Positions 49,537 through 57,981 of a stretch of DNA of 64,000 bases are shown here, piece by piece. A model generated the notes under the pieces. That model was not told the DNA's origin. It searched no databases and was given only the letters and a program-made list of their open reading frames with translations. Both the position numbers and the translations under genes were made by a program. This DNA comes from Pseudomonas oryzae (GTDB taxonomy: Bacteria > Pseudomonadota > Gammaproteobacteria > Pseudomonadales > Pseudomonadaceae), in the NCBI RefSeq assembly GCF_900104805.1, contig NZ_LT629751.1:3329001-3393000 (forward strand), read 5' to 3'. Position 1 is the stretch's first letter, and every line of letters begins with the position of its first letter.

Positions 49537-50559
49537 ATGCGTACCTTGAACCTCGTTGCCCTCGCTGTATCCCTCGGTGTCGCCGGCGTTGCCCAGGCGG
49601 CCGATAGCTACACCCTCAAGGTGGCTCACTTCCTGCCGTCCACCTCCAACGCCCAGGTCAACATCATCGAGCCTTGGTGCGAACAGCTGCGCCAGGAGTC
49701 CAACGACCGCATCAAGTGCCAGCTGTATCCGTCCATGCAGCTGGGCGGCACCCCCGCCAAGCTGGCCGACATGGCGCGCAACGGCGTGGCCGACATCGTC
49801 TGGACCGCTCCGGCCTACTCCGCCGGCAAGTTCCCGCGCGTCGAGGCGCTGGAGCTGCCGTTCATGCTGCCCTACGGCGGCAAGGCCGGTAACGACATCA
49901 TCTGGAAGTTCTACGAGCAGTACGCCAAGGACGACTTCAAGGGCTACAAGGTGCTCTCCGTGTTCGGCGACGGCGGCATGGACCTGCACACCCGCGGCAA
50001 GCAGGTGAAGACCCTTGCCGACCTGTCCGGCCTGAAGCTGCGCGCCTCCAGCCGTACTGCCGCCAAGACCATCGAAGCCCTCGGCGCCACCCCGGTGAGC
50101 ATGCCGCCGGCGCAGATGACCGAAGCCATCTCCAAGGGCGTGGTCGACGGTGCCCTGGCCTCCTGGGAAGTGGTCCCGGCCACCAAGCTGAACGAGGTCA
50201 CCCAGTACCACAGCGCCACCCCGGCCGGTCAGCCGGCGTTCGGCTACACCGTGCTGACCATGCTGATGAACCAGCAGAAGTTCAACAGCATGCCGAAGGA
50301 CCTGCAGGAAATCATCGATCGCAACAGCGGCCAGGCACTCAACGACCGCTTCGCCACCGCCTGGGACAAGGCGATGGACAGCGCGCGCAGCGCCACCCCG
50401 GCCGACGGCCTGGTGGCCATCGACGAGGCCGCCTACAAGGGCATGCAGGATGCCGCTGCCGGCGTCGCCGACGCCTGGATCAAGGAGACCAGCGAGAAGG
50501 GAATCGACGGCAAGGCGCTGGTTGAAGGCGCCCGCAATCTGTCCTCCGCTACCCGGTAA
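49537..50559 (+). CDS. dctP: TRAP transporter solute-binding protein
   Basis: A 340-aa periplasmic binding protein of the DctP family. It has a signal peptide (MRTLNLVALAVSLGVAGVAQA, cleaved about residue 22), then YTLKVAHFLPSTS. The usual carboxylate-binding arginine lies in LSGLKLRASSRTAAK (about residues 160-174). It captures an organic acid and hands it to DctQM. I start at the ATG at 49537 with a GGGAG ribosome-binding site; the frame opens earlier inside the palindrome at 49498. Context suggests 4-hydroxyphenylacetate or homoprotocatechuate as ligand. Confidence 0.92.
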   Translation: MRTLNLVALAVSLGVAGVAQAADSYTLKVAHFLPSTSNAQVNIIEPWCEQLRQESNDRIKCQLYPSMQLGGTPAKLADMARNGVADIVWTAPAYSAGKFPRVEALELPFMLPYGGKAGNDIIWKFYEQYAKDDFKGYKVLSVFGDGGMDLHTRGKQVKTLADLSGLKLRASSRTAAKTIEALGATPVSMPPAQMTEAISKGVVDGALASWEVVPATKLNEVTQYHSATPAGQPAFGYTVLTMLMNQQKFNSMPKDLQEIIDRNSGQALNDRFATAWDKAMDSARSATPADGLVAIDEAAYKGMQDAAAGVADAWIKETSEKGIDGKALVEGARNLSSATR

Positions 50560-50565
50560 TCCGTC

Positions 50566-51093
50566 ATGCAAGAGTCGCTCTCCTTCGAGAGCGGCCTGAC
50601 CGTGGAACACGGCGCCTGCCGCCGTGTCCTGCACCACGTCGCCCAGGGCTTCGCCCTGGCCGGCGGGGTGGTCATGCTGCTGCTCATCAACATGTCCCTG
50701 ATCTCCATCATCGGTCGCAAACTGTTCGCCACGCCGATCCGCGGCGATATCGAACTGATGGAGATCGGCGCATCGATCGCCATCGCCGCCTTCCTGCCGC
50801 TGTGCGAGCTGCGCGGTACGCACATCAAGGTCGATGCCTTCACCATGAAGCTGTCTTCGGGTGCCCTGCGCGTGCTCGACGGCTTCGCCCATCTGCTGTG
50901 TCTGCTCGCCGCGCTGCTGCTGGCCTGGCGCACCAGCCTGCAGATGCTCGACAACATGGAGTACGGCGACGTCTCCACCCTGCTGTCGATCCCGATGTGG
51001 ATCCCGCTGATGTGCATCGTGCCCAGCCTGATCCTGCTGGCGCTGTGTTCGCTGGCCCGTATCACCGACATGATCCGTGGAGGTCGCGCATGA
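50566..51093 (+). CDS. dctQ: TRAP transporter small membrane subunit
   Basis: A 175-aa DctQ-type protein with four membrane helices (about residues 26-48, 62-82, 102-121, 143-164). The family core is GRKLFATPIRGDIELMEIGA and CELRGTHIKVDAFT. It pairs with DctM to form the sodium-driven permease. It starts 6 bases after the dctP stop and overlaps the dctM start by 4 bases (ATGA). Confidence 0.9.
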   Translation: MQESLSFESGLTVEHGACRRVLHHVAQGFALAGGVVMLLLINMSLISIIGRKLFATPIRGDIELMEIGASIAIAAFLPLCELRGTHIKVDAFTMKLSSGALRVLDGFAHLLCLLAALLLAWRTSLQMLDNMEYGDVSTLLSIPMWIPLMCIVPSLILLALCSLARITDMIRGGRA

Positions 51094-52412
51094 GCGGTCT
51101 TTCGCTCGGCCTGATTGCCCTGGCCATCACCCTGACCCTGCTGGCGCTGCGCGTGCACATCGGCATCACCATGCTGATCGGCGGCGCGGCCTGCTTCTGG
51201 GCGGTCAACGACGGCGACCTGTCCTCGCTGCTGTTCACCCTCAACAACCTGGCCTACTCGCGGCTGTCCAACTACGACCTGGCGGTGATCCCGCTGTTCG
51301 TGCTGATGGGCCAGTTCGCCACCCACGGCGGCCTGTCACGCGCCATCTTCCGCTGTGCCGCCGCCTTCATCGGCCACTGGAAGGGTGGCCTGGGCATGTC
51401 GGCGATCGGCGCCTGCGCCGGCTTCGGCGCCATCTGCGGCTCCTCGCTGGCCACTGCGGCGACCATGAGCCACGTCGCCCTGCCCGAGCTGCGCCGCTAC
51501 AACTATTCCGGCCGCCTGGCCACCGCCACCGTGGCCTGCGGCGGCACCCTGGGCATCCTCATCCCGCCGTCGGTGCCGCTGATCATCTACGCGGTGCTGA
51601 CCCAGGAGTCGATCGCCAAGCTGTTCGTCGCCGCCGTCATCCCCGGCATCATCGCGGTGATCGGCTACATGGTCGTGCTGCGCATCATGGTCGCCCGCGA
51701 AGGCGGTCACGACCACGAACTGCAGAAGGCCAGCGCCGGCGAGCGGCTGAAGGCCTTCGTCAACGTGCTGCCGGTGGTCGGCGTGTTCCTCGTGGTGATC
51801 GTCGGCATCTACGGTGGCTGGGCCAACCCCACCGAGGCCGCCTCGATCGGCGCCGCGGCCTGCGGCATTCTCGCCGTGCTCCAGGGCGGCATGCGCTGGC
51901 AGGGCATCCGCACCAGCCTGCTCGGCACCGCCGAGACCACCGCGATGATCTTCCTCGTGCTGCTCGGCGCCGATCTGCTCAACTCCGGCCTGGCGCTGAC
52001 GCAGATGCCCAACGAGCTGGCCGAGTGGGTGAAGAACAGCGGTCTGGCGCCGATGCTGGTGCTGTTCGCCATCCTCGTGCTGTACCTGCTGCTCGGCTGC
52101 GTGATGGACTCGCTGGCGATGATCCTGCTGACCATCCCGATCTTCTATCCGGTGATCATGGGCCTGGACTTCTTCGGTCTGGACGCCAGCGAGAAGTCGA
52201 TCTGGTTCGGCATCCTCGCCCTGATGGTGGTGGAGATCGGCCTGGTGACGCCGCCACTGGGGATGAACCTGTTCATCGTCCAGCGCGCCGCCGGCAACGT
52301 ACCGCTGACCGAAACCGCCAAGGGCGTGATTCCGTTCCTCACCTCGGACATCCTGCGCATCATCCTGCTGGCGCTGTTCCCCGCAGTCACCCTGTGCCTG
52401 CTGCAGCTGTAA
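51090..52412 (+). CDS. dctM: TRAP transporter large permease subunit
   Basis: A 440-aa DctM-family permease with about twelve membrane segments. Typical motifs are VIPLFVLMGQFATHGGLSR (about residues 64-82), GFGAICGSSLATAATM (about 108-123) and GGTLGILIPPSVPLIIYAVL (about 147-166). It completes the dctPQM operon by a 4-base overlap with dctQ. A terminator follows directly. Confidence 0.94.
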   Translation: MSGLSLGLIALAITLTLLALRVHIGITMLIGGAACFWAVNDGDLSSLLFTLNNLAYSRLSNYDLAVIPLFVLMGQFATHGGLSRAIFRCAAAFIGHWKGGLGMSAIGACAGFGAICGSSLATAATMSHVALPELRRYNYSGRLATATVACGGTLGILIPPSVPLIIYAVLTQESIAKLFVAAVIPGIIAVIGYMVVLRIMVAREGGHDHELQKASAGERLKAFVNVLPVVGVFLVVIVGIYGGWANPTEAASIGAAACGILAVLQGGMRWQGIRTSLLGTAETTAMIFLVLLGADLLNSGLALTQMPNELAEWVKNSGLAPMLVLFAILVLYLLLGCVMDSLAMILLTIPIFYPVIMGLDFFGLDASEKSIWFGILALMVVEIGLVTPPLGMNLFIVQRAAGNVPLTETAKGVIPFLTSDILRIILLALFPAVTLCLLQL

Positions 52413-52418
52413 CGCTCT

Positions 52419-52446
52419 GGGCCGCCTGCGGGCGGCCCTGTTTTTC
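52419..52446 (+). terminator. Terminator of the TRAP operon
   Basis: GGGCCGCC pairs with GGGCGGCCC around a TGC loop and is followed by TGTTTTTC. It begins 7 bases after the dctM stop. Confidence 0.85.
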
Positions 52447-52472
52447 TCCCCCCGGCTTTCCATGGTAAGTGC

Positions 52473-53681
52473 ATGTCCGCCGTCGCCAACCCCCAACGCC
52501 TGATCGTCCTGCTCGCCGCGCTGGTGGCCTTCGGCCCGCTGTCGATCGACATGTACCTGCCCAGCCTGCCGCTGATCGCCAGCGACCTCGCTGCCCCGCA
52601 GGCGCAGATCCAGCTGACCATCAGCGTGTTCCTCGCCGGCCTGTGCGCCGGCATGCTGTTCTATGGCCCGCTGTCCGACCGCTTCGGCCGGCGCCGGCTG
52701 CTGCTCGGCGGCATCGCCCTGTACATGCTGGCCAGCGTCGGCTGCATTCTCGCCGCCAAGGCCGAGCACCTGGTGTTCTGGCGCATCCTGCAAGCCCTCG
52801 GCGGCGCCGCCGCCTCGGTGCTGGCGCGGGCCATCGTCCGCGACCTGTTCCCGCTCAAGGACGCCGCGCGCGTGCTGTCGCTGATGCATCTGGTGACCAT
52901 GGTCGCCACCCTGATCGCCCCGCTGGTCGGCGGCTACCTGATCCTCATCGCCGGCTGGCGGGCGATCTTCGCCGTACTGCTGGCCTTCGCCGGCCTGTGC
53001 CTGCTGCTGGTGGCCTGGAAGATTCCCGAGACCCACCCGGCCGACAAGCGCGGCGCCTCGATCGCGGCCGCCTTCCGCGCCTATGGACACATCGCCCTGC
53101 AGCCCCAGGCGCTCGGCTACATCCTGTGCATGGGCCTGTCGTTCGGCGGCATGTTCGCCTTCATCACCGCCTCGCCGTTCGTCTACATCGAGTATTTCGG
53201 CATCAGCCCGCAGCACTACGCCTGGCTGTTCGCCCTCAACGTCGCCGGCATCATGGTCATGACCCTGCTCAATGCCCGCCTGGTCGGCCGTATCGGCCCG
53301 CAGCGCATGCTCACCTTCGGCGCCGCTGTCGCCGCACTGTCCAGCCTGGCCCTGGCGGTGCTGGGCTCGAGCGGCATCGGCGGCCTGCCCGCCATTGTCG
53401 TCTGCCTGGTGCTGTTCGTCAGCGTCACCGGCCTGCTCGGCGCCAACTGCGTGGCCAGCCTGCTGGCGCGCTTCCCCAGGCAGGCCGGCGCCGCCGCCGG
53501 CCTCGCCGTGGCCCTGCAGTTCGGCCTCGGCACCGCCTGCAGCGCGCTGGTCGGTGCCCTGCACGACGGCAGTCCGCTGCCGATGAGCCTGGTGGTCGGC
53601 GCTGCCGGCCTCGGCAGTCTGCTGGCACTGCTGCTGACCCGCATTCCGGAGCGCCCGGCTCCGGCCACTCCGGCCGCCTGA
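52473..53681 (+). CDS. Bcr/CflA-family drug efflux transporter
   Basis: A 402-aa major-facilitator protein with twelve predicted membrane helices. The Bcr/CflA signature LSIDMYLPSLPLIASDL lies at about residues 23-39, and the MFS loop motif GPLSDRFGRRRLLLGG at about 68-83. The family exports drugs such as bicyclomycin or chloramphenicol, or cysteine/sulfonamides. It lies behind the TRAP terminator, so it is probably expressed separately. No regulator gene is adjacent. Confidence 0.88.
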   Translation: MSAVANPQRLIVLLAALVAFGPLSIDMYLPSLPLIASDLAAPQAQIQLTISVFLAGLCAGMLFYGPLSDRFGRRRLLLGGIALYMLASVGCILAAKAEHLVFWRILQALGGAAASVLARAIVRDLFPLKDAARVLSLMHLVTMVATLIAPLVGGYLILIAGWRAIFAVLLAFAGLCLLLVAWKIPETHPADKRGASIAAAFRAYGHIALQPQALGYILCMGLSFGGMFAFITASPFVYIEYFGISPQHYAWLFALNVAGIMVMTLLNARLVGRIGPQRMLTFGAAVAALSSLALAVLGSSGIGGLPAIVVCLVLFVSVTGLLGANCVASLLARFPRQAGAAAGLAVALQFGLGTACSALVGALHDGSPLPMSLVVGAAGLGSLLALLLTRIPERPAPATPAA

Positions 53682-53752
53682 CGACGGCCGGAGGCTTCAC
53701 CGGGGCGCCCGACGCCCCAGCAATCCCACAATAACTACAAGAGAGAAACCCC

Positions 53753-54721
53753 ATGTCCTTGCTCAAGAAGCTTCTGCCCTGCCGCCGCACCCTGCTGGCG
53801 GTCGCCACCAGTCTGGCCCTGTCAGGCAATGCCGCATGGGCCGCCGTCGGCGAACAGCCTAACGTGCGCCTGCTGCTGCTCGGCACCAAGGGCGGCCCGT
53901 CGCTGCTGCAGACCAAGAGCCTGCCGCAGTCCACCGTGCTGCTGGTGAACAACGACGCCTACCTGCTCGACGCCGGCTACGGCGCCAGCCTGCGCCTGGT
54001 CGAGGCCGGCATCCCGCTGCGCAACATCAAGGGTATCTTCATCACCCACCTGCACAGCGACCACGTGCTCGACTACCCGTCGGTGCTGATGAACGGCTGG
54101 GCGAGCGGCCTGAAGACGCCGATCAAGGTGTTCGGCCCGCAGGGCATCCAGGAAATGACCGACCACGCCTGGAAGACCTTCGACGTCGATATCCAGCTGC
54201 GCATCGTCGACGAGGGCAAGCCCGACCCGCGCCCGCTGGTCACCACCCAGACCATCCGCGAAGGCCTGGTCTATCAGGACCAGAACATGAAGGTCAGCGC
54301 CGTGTCGGTGCCGCATCCGCCGTTCGACAAGGGCCAGGCCTTCGCCTTCCGCTTCGAGGTCGGCGGCAAGAGCATCGTGCTCTCCGGCGACACCAACTAC
54401 TCCGCCGACCTGGCCAGGTTCGCCAGGGACGCCGACGTGTTCATCAGCGAGGTGGTGCACGTCGAGGGCGTGCAGCGCCTGTCCGAGCGCATCGGCAACG
54501 GCTCCAAGCTGGCCGAAGCGATCATCTCCCACCACGTCACCGCCGAGGACGTCGGCCGCATGGCCAGCGACGCCAAGGTCGGCAAGGTGGTGCTCAGCCA
54601 CTTCGTTCCCGCCGACGACCCCAGCCTGACCGCCGAGCACTGGCGCAGCGCCGTGGCCAAGACCTATTCCGGCGAGATCGTGGTCGGCCACGACGGCATG
54701 GAAATCCCGCTGCAGGACTGA
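53753..54721 (+). CDS. Exported metallo-beta-lactamase-fold hydrolase
   Basis: A 322-aa protein with a signal peptide (CRRTLLAVATSLALSGNAAWA, about residues 10-30). The zinc motif HLHSDH is at about residues 101-106. A second motif SGDTNYSADL (about 207-216) and a terminal histidine in SHHVTAED/SHFVPADD complete the site. It resembles tRNase Z- or arylsulfatase-like MBL proteins, but export to the periplasm points to another substrate. It follows the efflux gene by 71 bases. The substrate is unknown; a ring or sulfate ester linked to the catabolic island is only a guess. Confidence 0.8.
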   Translation: MSLLKKLLPCRRTLLAVATSLALSGNAAWAAVGEQPNVRLLLLGTKGGPSLLQTKSLPQSTVLLVNNDAYLLDAGYGASLRLVEAGIPLRNIKGIFITHLHSDHVLDYPSVLMNGWASGLKTPIKVFGPQGIQEMTDHAWKTFDVDIQLRIVDEGKPDPRPLVTTQTIREGLVYQDQNMKVSAVSVPHPPFDKGQAFAFRFEVGGKSIVLSGDTNYSADLARFARDADVFISEVVHVEGVQRLSERIGNGSKLAEAIISHHVTAEDVGRMASDAKVGKVVLSHFVPADDPSLTAEHWRSAVAKTYSGEIVVGHDGMEIPLQD

Positions 54722-54742
54722 CCGCAGACCGGACCCGAAACC

Positions 54743-54758
54743 TGGCACGCGATCTGCA
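54743..54758 (+). promoter_or_regulatory. Sigma-54-type promoter
   Basis: TGGCACG-N4-CTGCA matches the -24/-12 consensus TGGCACG-N4-TTGCA with one mismatch and exact spacing of the GG and GC dinucleotides. The expected start site is near 54768. No protein-coding gene follows on this strand. Confidence 0.55.
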
Positions 54759-54767
54759 TTAGATTAA

Positions 54768-54858
54768 GCGTCCAGTTTCGGGGACCACGGTATAGGCAGG
54801 CCGGGGAATCCCCTTTTTATGCCAGAGCCCCGGATCGCGCAGCGGTCCGGGGCTTTTT
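54768..54858 (+). ncRNA. Putative short sigma-54-dependent small RNA
   Basis: A roughly 90-base region lies between the sigma-54-like promoter and a strong terminator, with no open frame or ribosome-binding site. It contains a small GGGG-AAT-CCCC hairpin followed by five T (54803-54818) and then the main terminator hairpin. I recognise no known Pseudomonas small RNA family; the A-rich motifs of Crc-sequestering RNAs are absent. An alternative is that the hairpins merely terminate the preceding gene and the promoter match is chance. Confidence 0.4.
54826..54858 (+). terminator. Rho-independent terminator
   Basis: AGCCCCGGA (54826-54834) pairs with TCCGGGGCT (54846-54854) and is followed by a T-run (CTTTTTC). 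It may end the hydrolase transcript, the putative small RNA, or both. Confidence 0.85.
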
Positions 54859-54931
54859 CATGCCCGCGCCCCATGCGCCTGCCTGTCGGATTGGCGCCAA
54901 CCGGACATCCCCGAGCGGCCCTGAGGATCGC

Positions 54932-57580
54932 TCAGCGATAGATTTCCCGACGGAAGATCAACGGCGCGCTGCCGCGGTAGATGCCGAAGGTCGCCAGGCC
55001 GCGCGCGGCCTCACGGGCTCCGTCGCCATTCCAGTCGTAGAGCAGCCACGGCAGCAGCGGAGAAGCCCCTTCGAGTCCGCCCAGGCCGACGCCGACGCTG
55101 CCCTCCTTGCCCGGCGCCGGCAGACGCACCATGCCCTGCCCGGCCAGCGGAGCGCTGACCGTCGGCCCGATGATATCCGCCGGCTGCAGGCTGCCGGCGA
55201 CCGCTTGCAGTGCAGGACTGCCCAGCCATGGTGCAGAACAGCTGTCGCCGCTCTCGCTGCGGAAGCCGTTCAGCCCCCCGCCCAGCGCCTGCCAGCTTTC
55301 CAGCCAGAACGGCACGTCCAGCCCCTGCAACTCCGAACCGAAGGCGTTGCCGAAGCGCAGGCGGCCGAGGCGTACCTCGCTGCCGCCGAAATCGAACGCG
55401 AAGTCGCTGCAGCCGCCGCTGGCATGGCAGACGCCGTCAGCGTCGGTGAGCTGGGTCGCGGCCAGACGCAGGCGGGCGATGGCGGAGCCGGCGACGCCGA
55501 ACGGCAGGTCGTCGGCCTGTGGCTGCGCCGCCGCCGTCCACAGCAGGCGGTCGTCGGCCCAGCGGAACTGCCGGGCACCGTCGCCGGCCAGATCGCTGGC
55601 CAGCGCCGTGCCCTGTGCACTGCCGGAAGTCTGCAGCCGGCCGGCGACATCCAGGCCGGCGCGGCCGGTGATCGACAGGTAGTCCTGGCGCTGCGGCGCG
55701 GCCAGGCGCCAGAACTCGCCACGGTCGTAGTTGCGGGTCACCCCGCCCTGGCGGTTGTAGCCGGTCACGGTGAGCAGCGGCCCCTGACCGCCGACGAAGC
55801 CGATCGGCTGCTGCTGGTAACTGAACGCACCGCAGGCCTTGTCGAGCTGGGCGCTGGCGCTGGCCCCCAGCCAGGCCGGGGTGAAACGACCGACCAGGCC
55901 GCTCTCGCCACCGTCCACCGTGTAGCCGAAGTAGCCGCCGCTCGGCGGCGTGGCCGTGATGCGGAAGATGCCCACCTCGCGCTGACTGGGATTGAGCGTG
56001 GTCTGGCTGCCGAGGGCATGGCTGTAGCTGGTCAGCGACAGGCTGCCGCTGTCGCCGCCAGCAGGGGCGACCAGGGCGCTGGCCAGGGCGATGCCGCTGA
56101 GGCGGAAGTTCGGCGTGCTCGGGTTGTCGGCCAGCGCCGCCGCGCTGCGCGCCTCGCCATCGGCCTGCCAGGCCACCGCGCGGATACGCAGCGGGAAACT
56201 GTCGCCGGCGGCGCGCAGCACCGTGCAGCCGGCCACGCTGGCGGCGCTGCAACTGGCGTCGGTGGCCAGGTGCAGGCCATAGGGGCGACTGACGAAGGGA
56301 TCGGCGCCACTCATCACCAGTCCTGCGTCACCGTAGGTCGCGCTGCCCAAGTAGCTCGCGTCCAGCTGCAGTTGCCCGGCGTCGGCGTAGCTCAGGCTGG
56401 CGCTGGCCTGACCGCTGGCGTTGAAACTCAGGGACAGGGTTGTCGGGCTGGCCGAGGTGGTGGAAATCGCAGTGCCGCCGACCACCACCGCCTGGTTGCC
56501 CAACTGGGCGGTAGCATCCGGATCAAGGTAGCTACTCCACAACTGCACCGGACGGATGACGTTGGCGAAAGCCGGTACGCAGGATGCGCTGTTGTCGCTC
56601 TTGCGCACAGCCGTCACGGTCAGCGTGTCAGGTCGCCGGGCGAGCAGATCAGGGGCCTGCACCAGCAGACCGGCGTCGGAGAAGGTCAGGTTGCAGTTGT
56701 TCGAAGCCGCGCCGCCGTCGATGCGGCACTGGGTGGCATTGGCGGGCGCCGGGTTGGCTCCACTGACATCCAGCGTCACGGTCTGCGCAGTGCGCAAGGC
56801 AACAGCGGTGGTGGTACTACCGGTGAAGCTGACTGGACTACCGCCTGGAGTGACACTCAGGCTGCTGCTACCCGCAGTGTAGGACGAGCTGCAGCTGGCA
56901 TCGGGACAGGCGATCACCGTGACCGCATGCGGCTGGCAGGTCAGCGCCTGACTGGCGAAGGACAACTGGTAATGGTGCAGGCTGCCATCGCTGCATAGCC
57001 CCGGCAGATCGAAAGCGGCGGCAGCCCCCGAGTCGTAAGTAACCTTGGCCTTGCTGTCCAACGTGACTGTGCCCTTGGCCGTGATCGCACCGTAGACTTC
57101 AGCCTGCGGCTGGGCATCGACATTCCCCGTGGCGTAGATCAGCGCGTTGATGGTGTTCTGTGTACCAATGGTCAGGTTACCGCGGACGATGATCACCAGA
57201 TCCTGCGGCCGGCCACCGGAGTCTCTGGCCACCGAATAGGGGTTGATCGTCGATTGCGGTTGCAGCGTCAGATCGCCATCGAAGAACAGCCAAGTGGTTG
57301 CTCCGGCCTTCACCGTGATGGCACTCCAAGTGCCTAAGGTTCCTGACTTGTAGTACCAGTCGTTCGACGTCGCGTAATGCACACTCGAGCCGGAGAAGGT
57401 CGAGTAGTCGCTCGCACTCAGGCCAGCGAAGATCGCATCTACAGATGCTGAAAGATCAACACCACTGGAGGTGGTGTTGGCTGGAAACACCTGAGAACAG
57501 GCTGCCGCCCGAGTCAGCGGGCTGGCCAAAAGCCCAACGGCGAAGAGCAAGGCTATCAGTACGTCTCGCAAGCCTCCCAT
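54932..57580 (-). CDS. mshQ: MSHA biogenesis protein MshQ-like, large secreted protein
   Basis: An 882-aa exported protein. It has a signal peptide (VLIALLFAVGLLASPLTRAA, about residues 7-26), then an N-terminal region with parallel-beta-like repeats (DLVIIVRGNLTIGTQNTINA, about 126-145). The C-terminal half is the DUF6701-type domain seen in MshQ (segments such as GEFWRLAAPQRQDYLSI and FGIYRGSAPLIFRREIYR at the very end). Cysteines are frequent in the middle part. As the last gene of the structural half of MSHA clusters, it may act as a pilus-tip or surface adhesin; this is inference. The ATG at 57580 has GGGGAGG upstream; a GTG two codons earlier overlaps the mshP stop. Confidence 0.82.
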   Translation of the reverse strand: MGGLRDVLIALLFAVGLLASPLTRAAACSQVFPANTTSSGVDLSASVDAIFAGLSASDYSTFSGSSVHYATSNDWYYKSGTLGTWSAITVKAGATTWLFFDGDLTLQPQSTINPYSVARDSGGRPQDLVIIVRGNLTIGTQNTINALIYATGNVDAQPQAEVYGAITAKGTVTLDSKAKVTYDSGAAAAFDLPGLCSDGSLHHYQLSFASQALTCQPHAVTVIACPDASCSSSYTAGSSSLSVTPGGSPVSFTGSTTTAVALRTAQTVTLDVSGANPAPANATQCRIDGGAASNNCNLTFSDAGLLVQAPDLLARRPDTLTVTAVRKSDNSASCVPAFANVIRPVQLWSSYLDPDATAQLGNQAVVVGGTAISTTSASPTTLSLSFNASGQASASLSYADAGQLQLDASYLGSATYGDAGLVMSGADPFVSRPYGLHLATDASCSAASVAGCTVLRAAGDSFPLRIRAVAWQADGEARSAAALADNPSTPNFRLSGIALASALVAPAGGDSGSLSLTSYSHALGSQTTLNPSQREVGIFRITATPPSGGYFGYTVDGGESGLVGRFTPAWLGASASAQLDKACGAFSYQQQPIGFVGGQGPLLTVTGYNRQGGVTRNYDRGEFWRLAAPQRQDYLSITGRAGLDVAGRLQTSGSAQGTALASDLAGDGARQFRWADDRLLWTAAAQPQADDLPFGVAGSAIARLRLAATQLTDADGVCHASGGCSDFAFDFGGSEVRLGRLRFGNAFGSELQGLDVPFWLESWQALGGGLNGFRSESGDSCSAPWLGSPALQAVAGSLQPADIIGPTVSAPLAGQGMVRLPAPGKEGSVGVGLGGLEGASPLLPWLLYDWNGDGAREAARGLATFGIYRGSAPLIFRREIYR

Positions 57581-57582
57581 GC

Positions 57583-57981
57583 TCACCTCCCCACCGTCGC
57601 CGTCAGCCGCCGCCAGGCGTAGTCGCCCCGACTACCGGGAGCACCGTTGCTCGCGCTGGCCTCGAGGCGAAACAGGCTGAACGCCGCGCCCGTCTCGTCC
57701 GTGTAGTCGCGCCGGCTGCAGGTGAGCGACACGCCGAAGTCGGCGAGATTGCCGCCGGCCATGCTCACGCTGCCGCTGGCACAGGCACCGGTGGCCCGCA
57801 CCCGGTTGATCCCCCACTCCAGCGCGGCGCGCGCGGCCTGGTAGGCACGCGCCTGCTGCAGGGCGAGATCGGCGTCGGCGCTCTGGTTGACCGCCATACG
57901 GCCCATGGTGACCACCACCAGGGCGATCACCACCATCAGGAAGACCGCCGCCACCAGGGCGAAACCGCGTTCATGGCGCAT
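57583..57981 (-). CDS. mshP: MSHA minor pilin-like protein MshP
   Basis: A 132-aa protein with a prepilin-like leader (MRHERG, cleavage before FALVAAVFLMVVIALVVV). The usual Glu5 is replaced by Ala, as in other PilX/GspK-type minor pilins that sit at a pilus tip. Two cysteines (ACASG and LTCSR) may form a disulfide. The start overlaps the 3' end of mshO by 11 bases. Confidence 0.8.
   Translation of the reverse strand: MRHERGFALVAAVFLMVVIALVVVTMGRMAVNQSADADLALQQARAYQAARAALEWGINRVRATGACASGSVSMAGGNLADFGVSLTCSRRDYTDETGAAFSLFRLEASASNGAPGSRGDYAWRRLTATVGR

Noticed and set aside
54768-54858. CrcZ/CrcY identity for the putative small RNA
   Set aside because: Those RNAs are several hundred bases long and carry repeated A-rich Hfq/Crc motifs, which are absent here.
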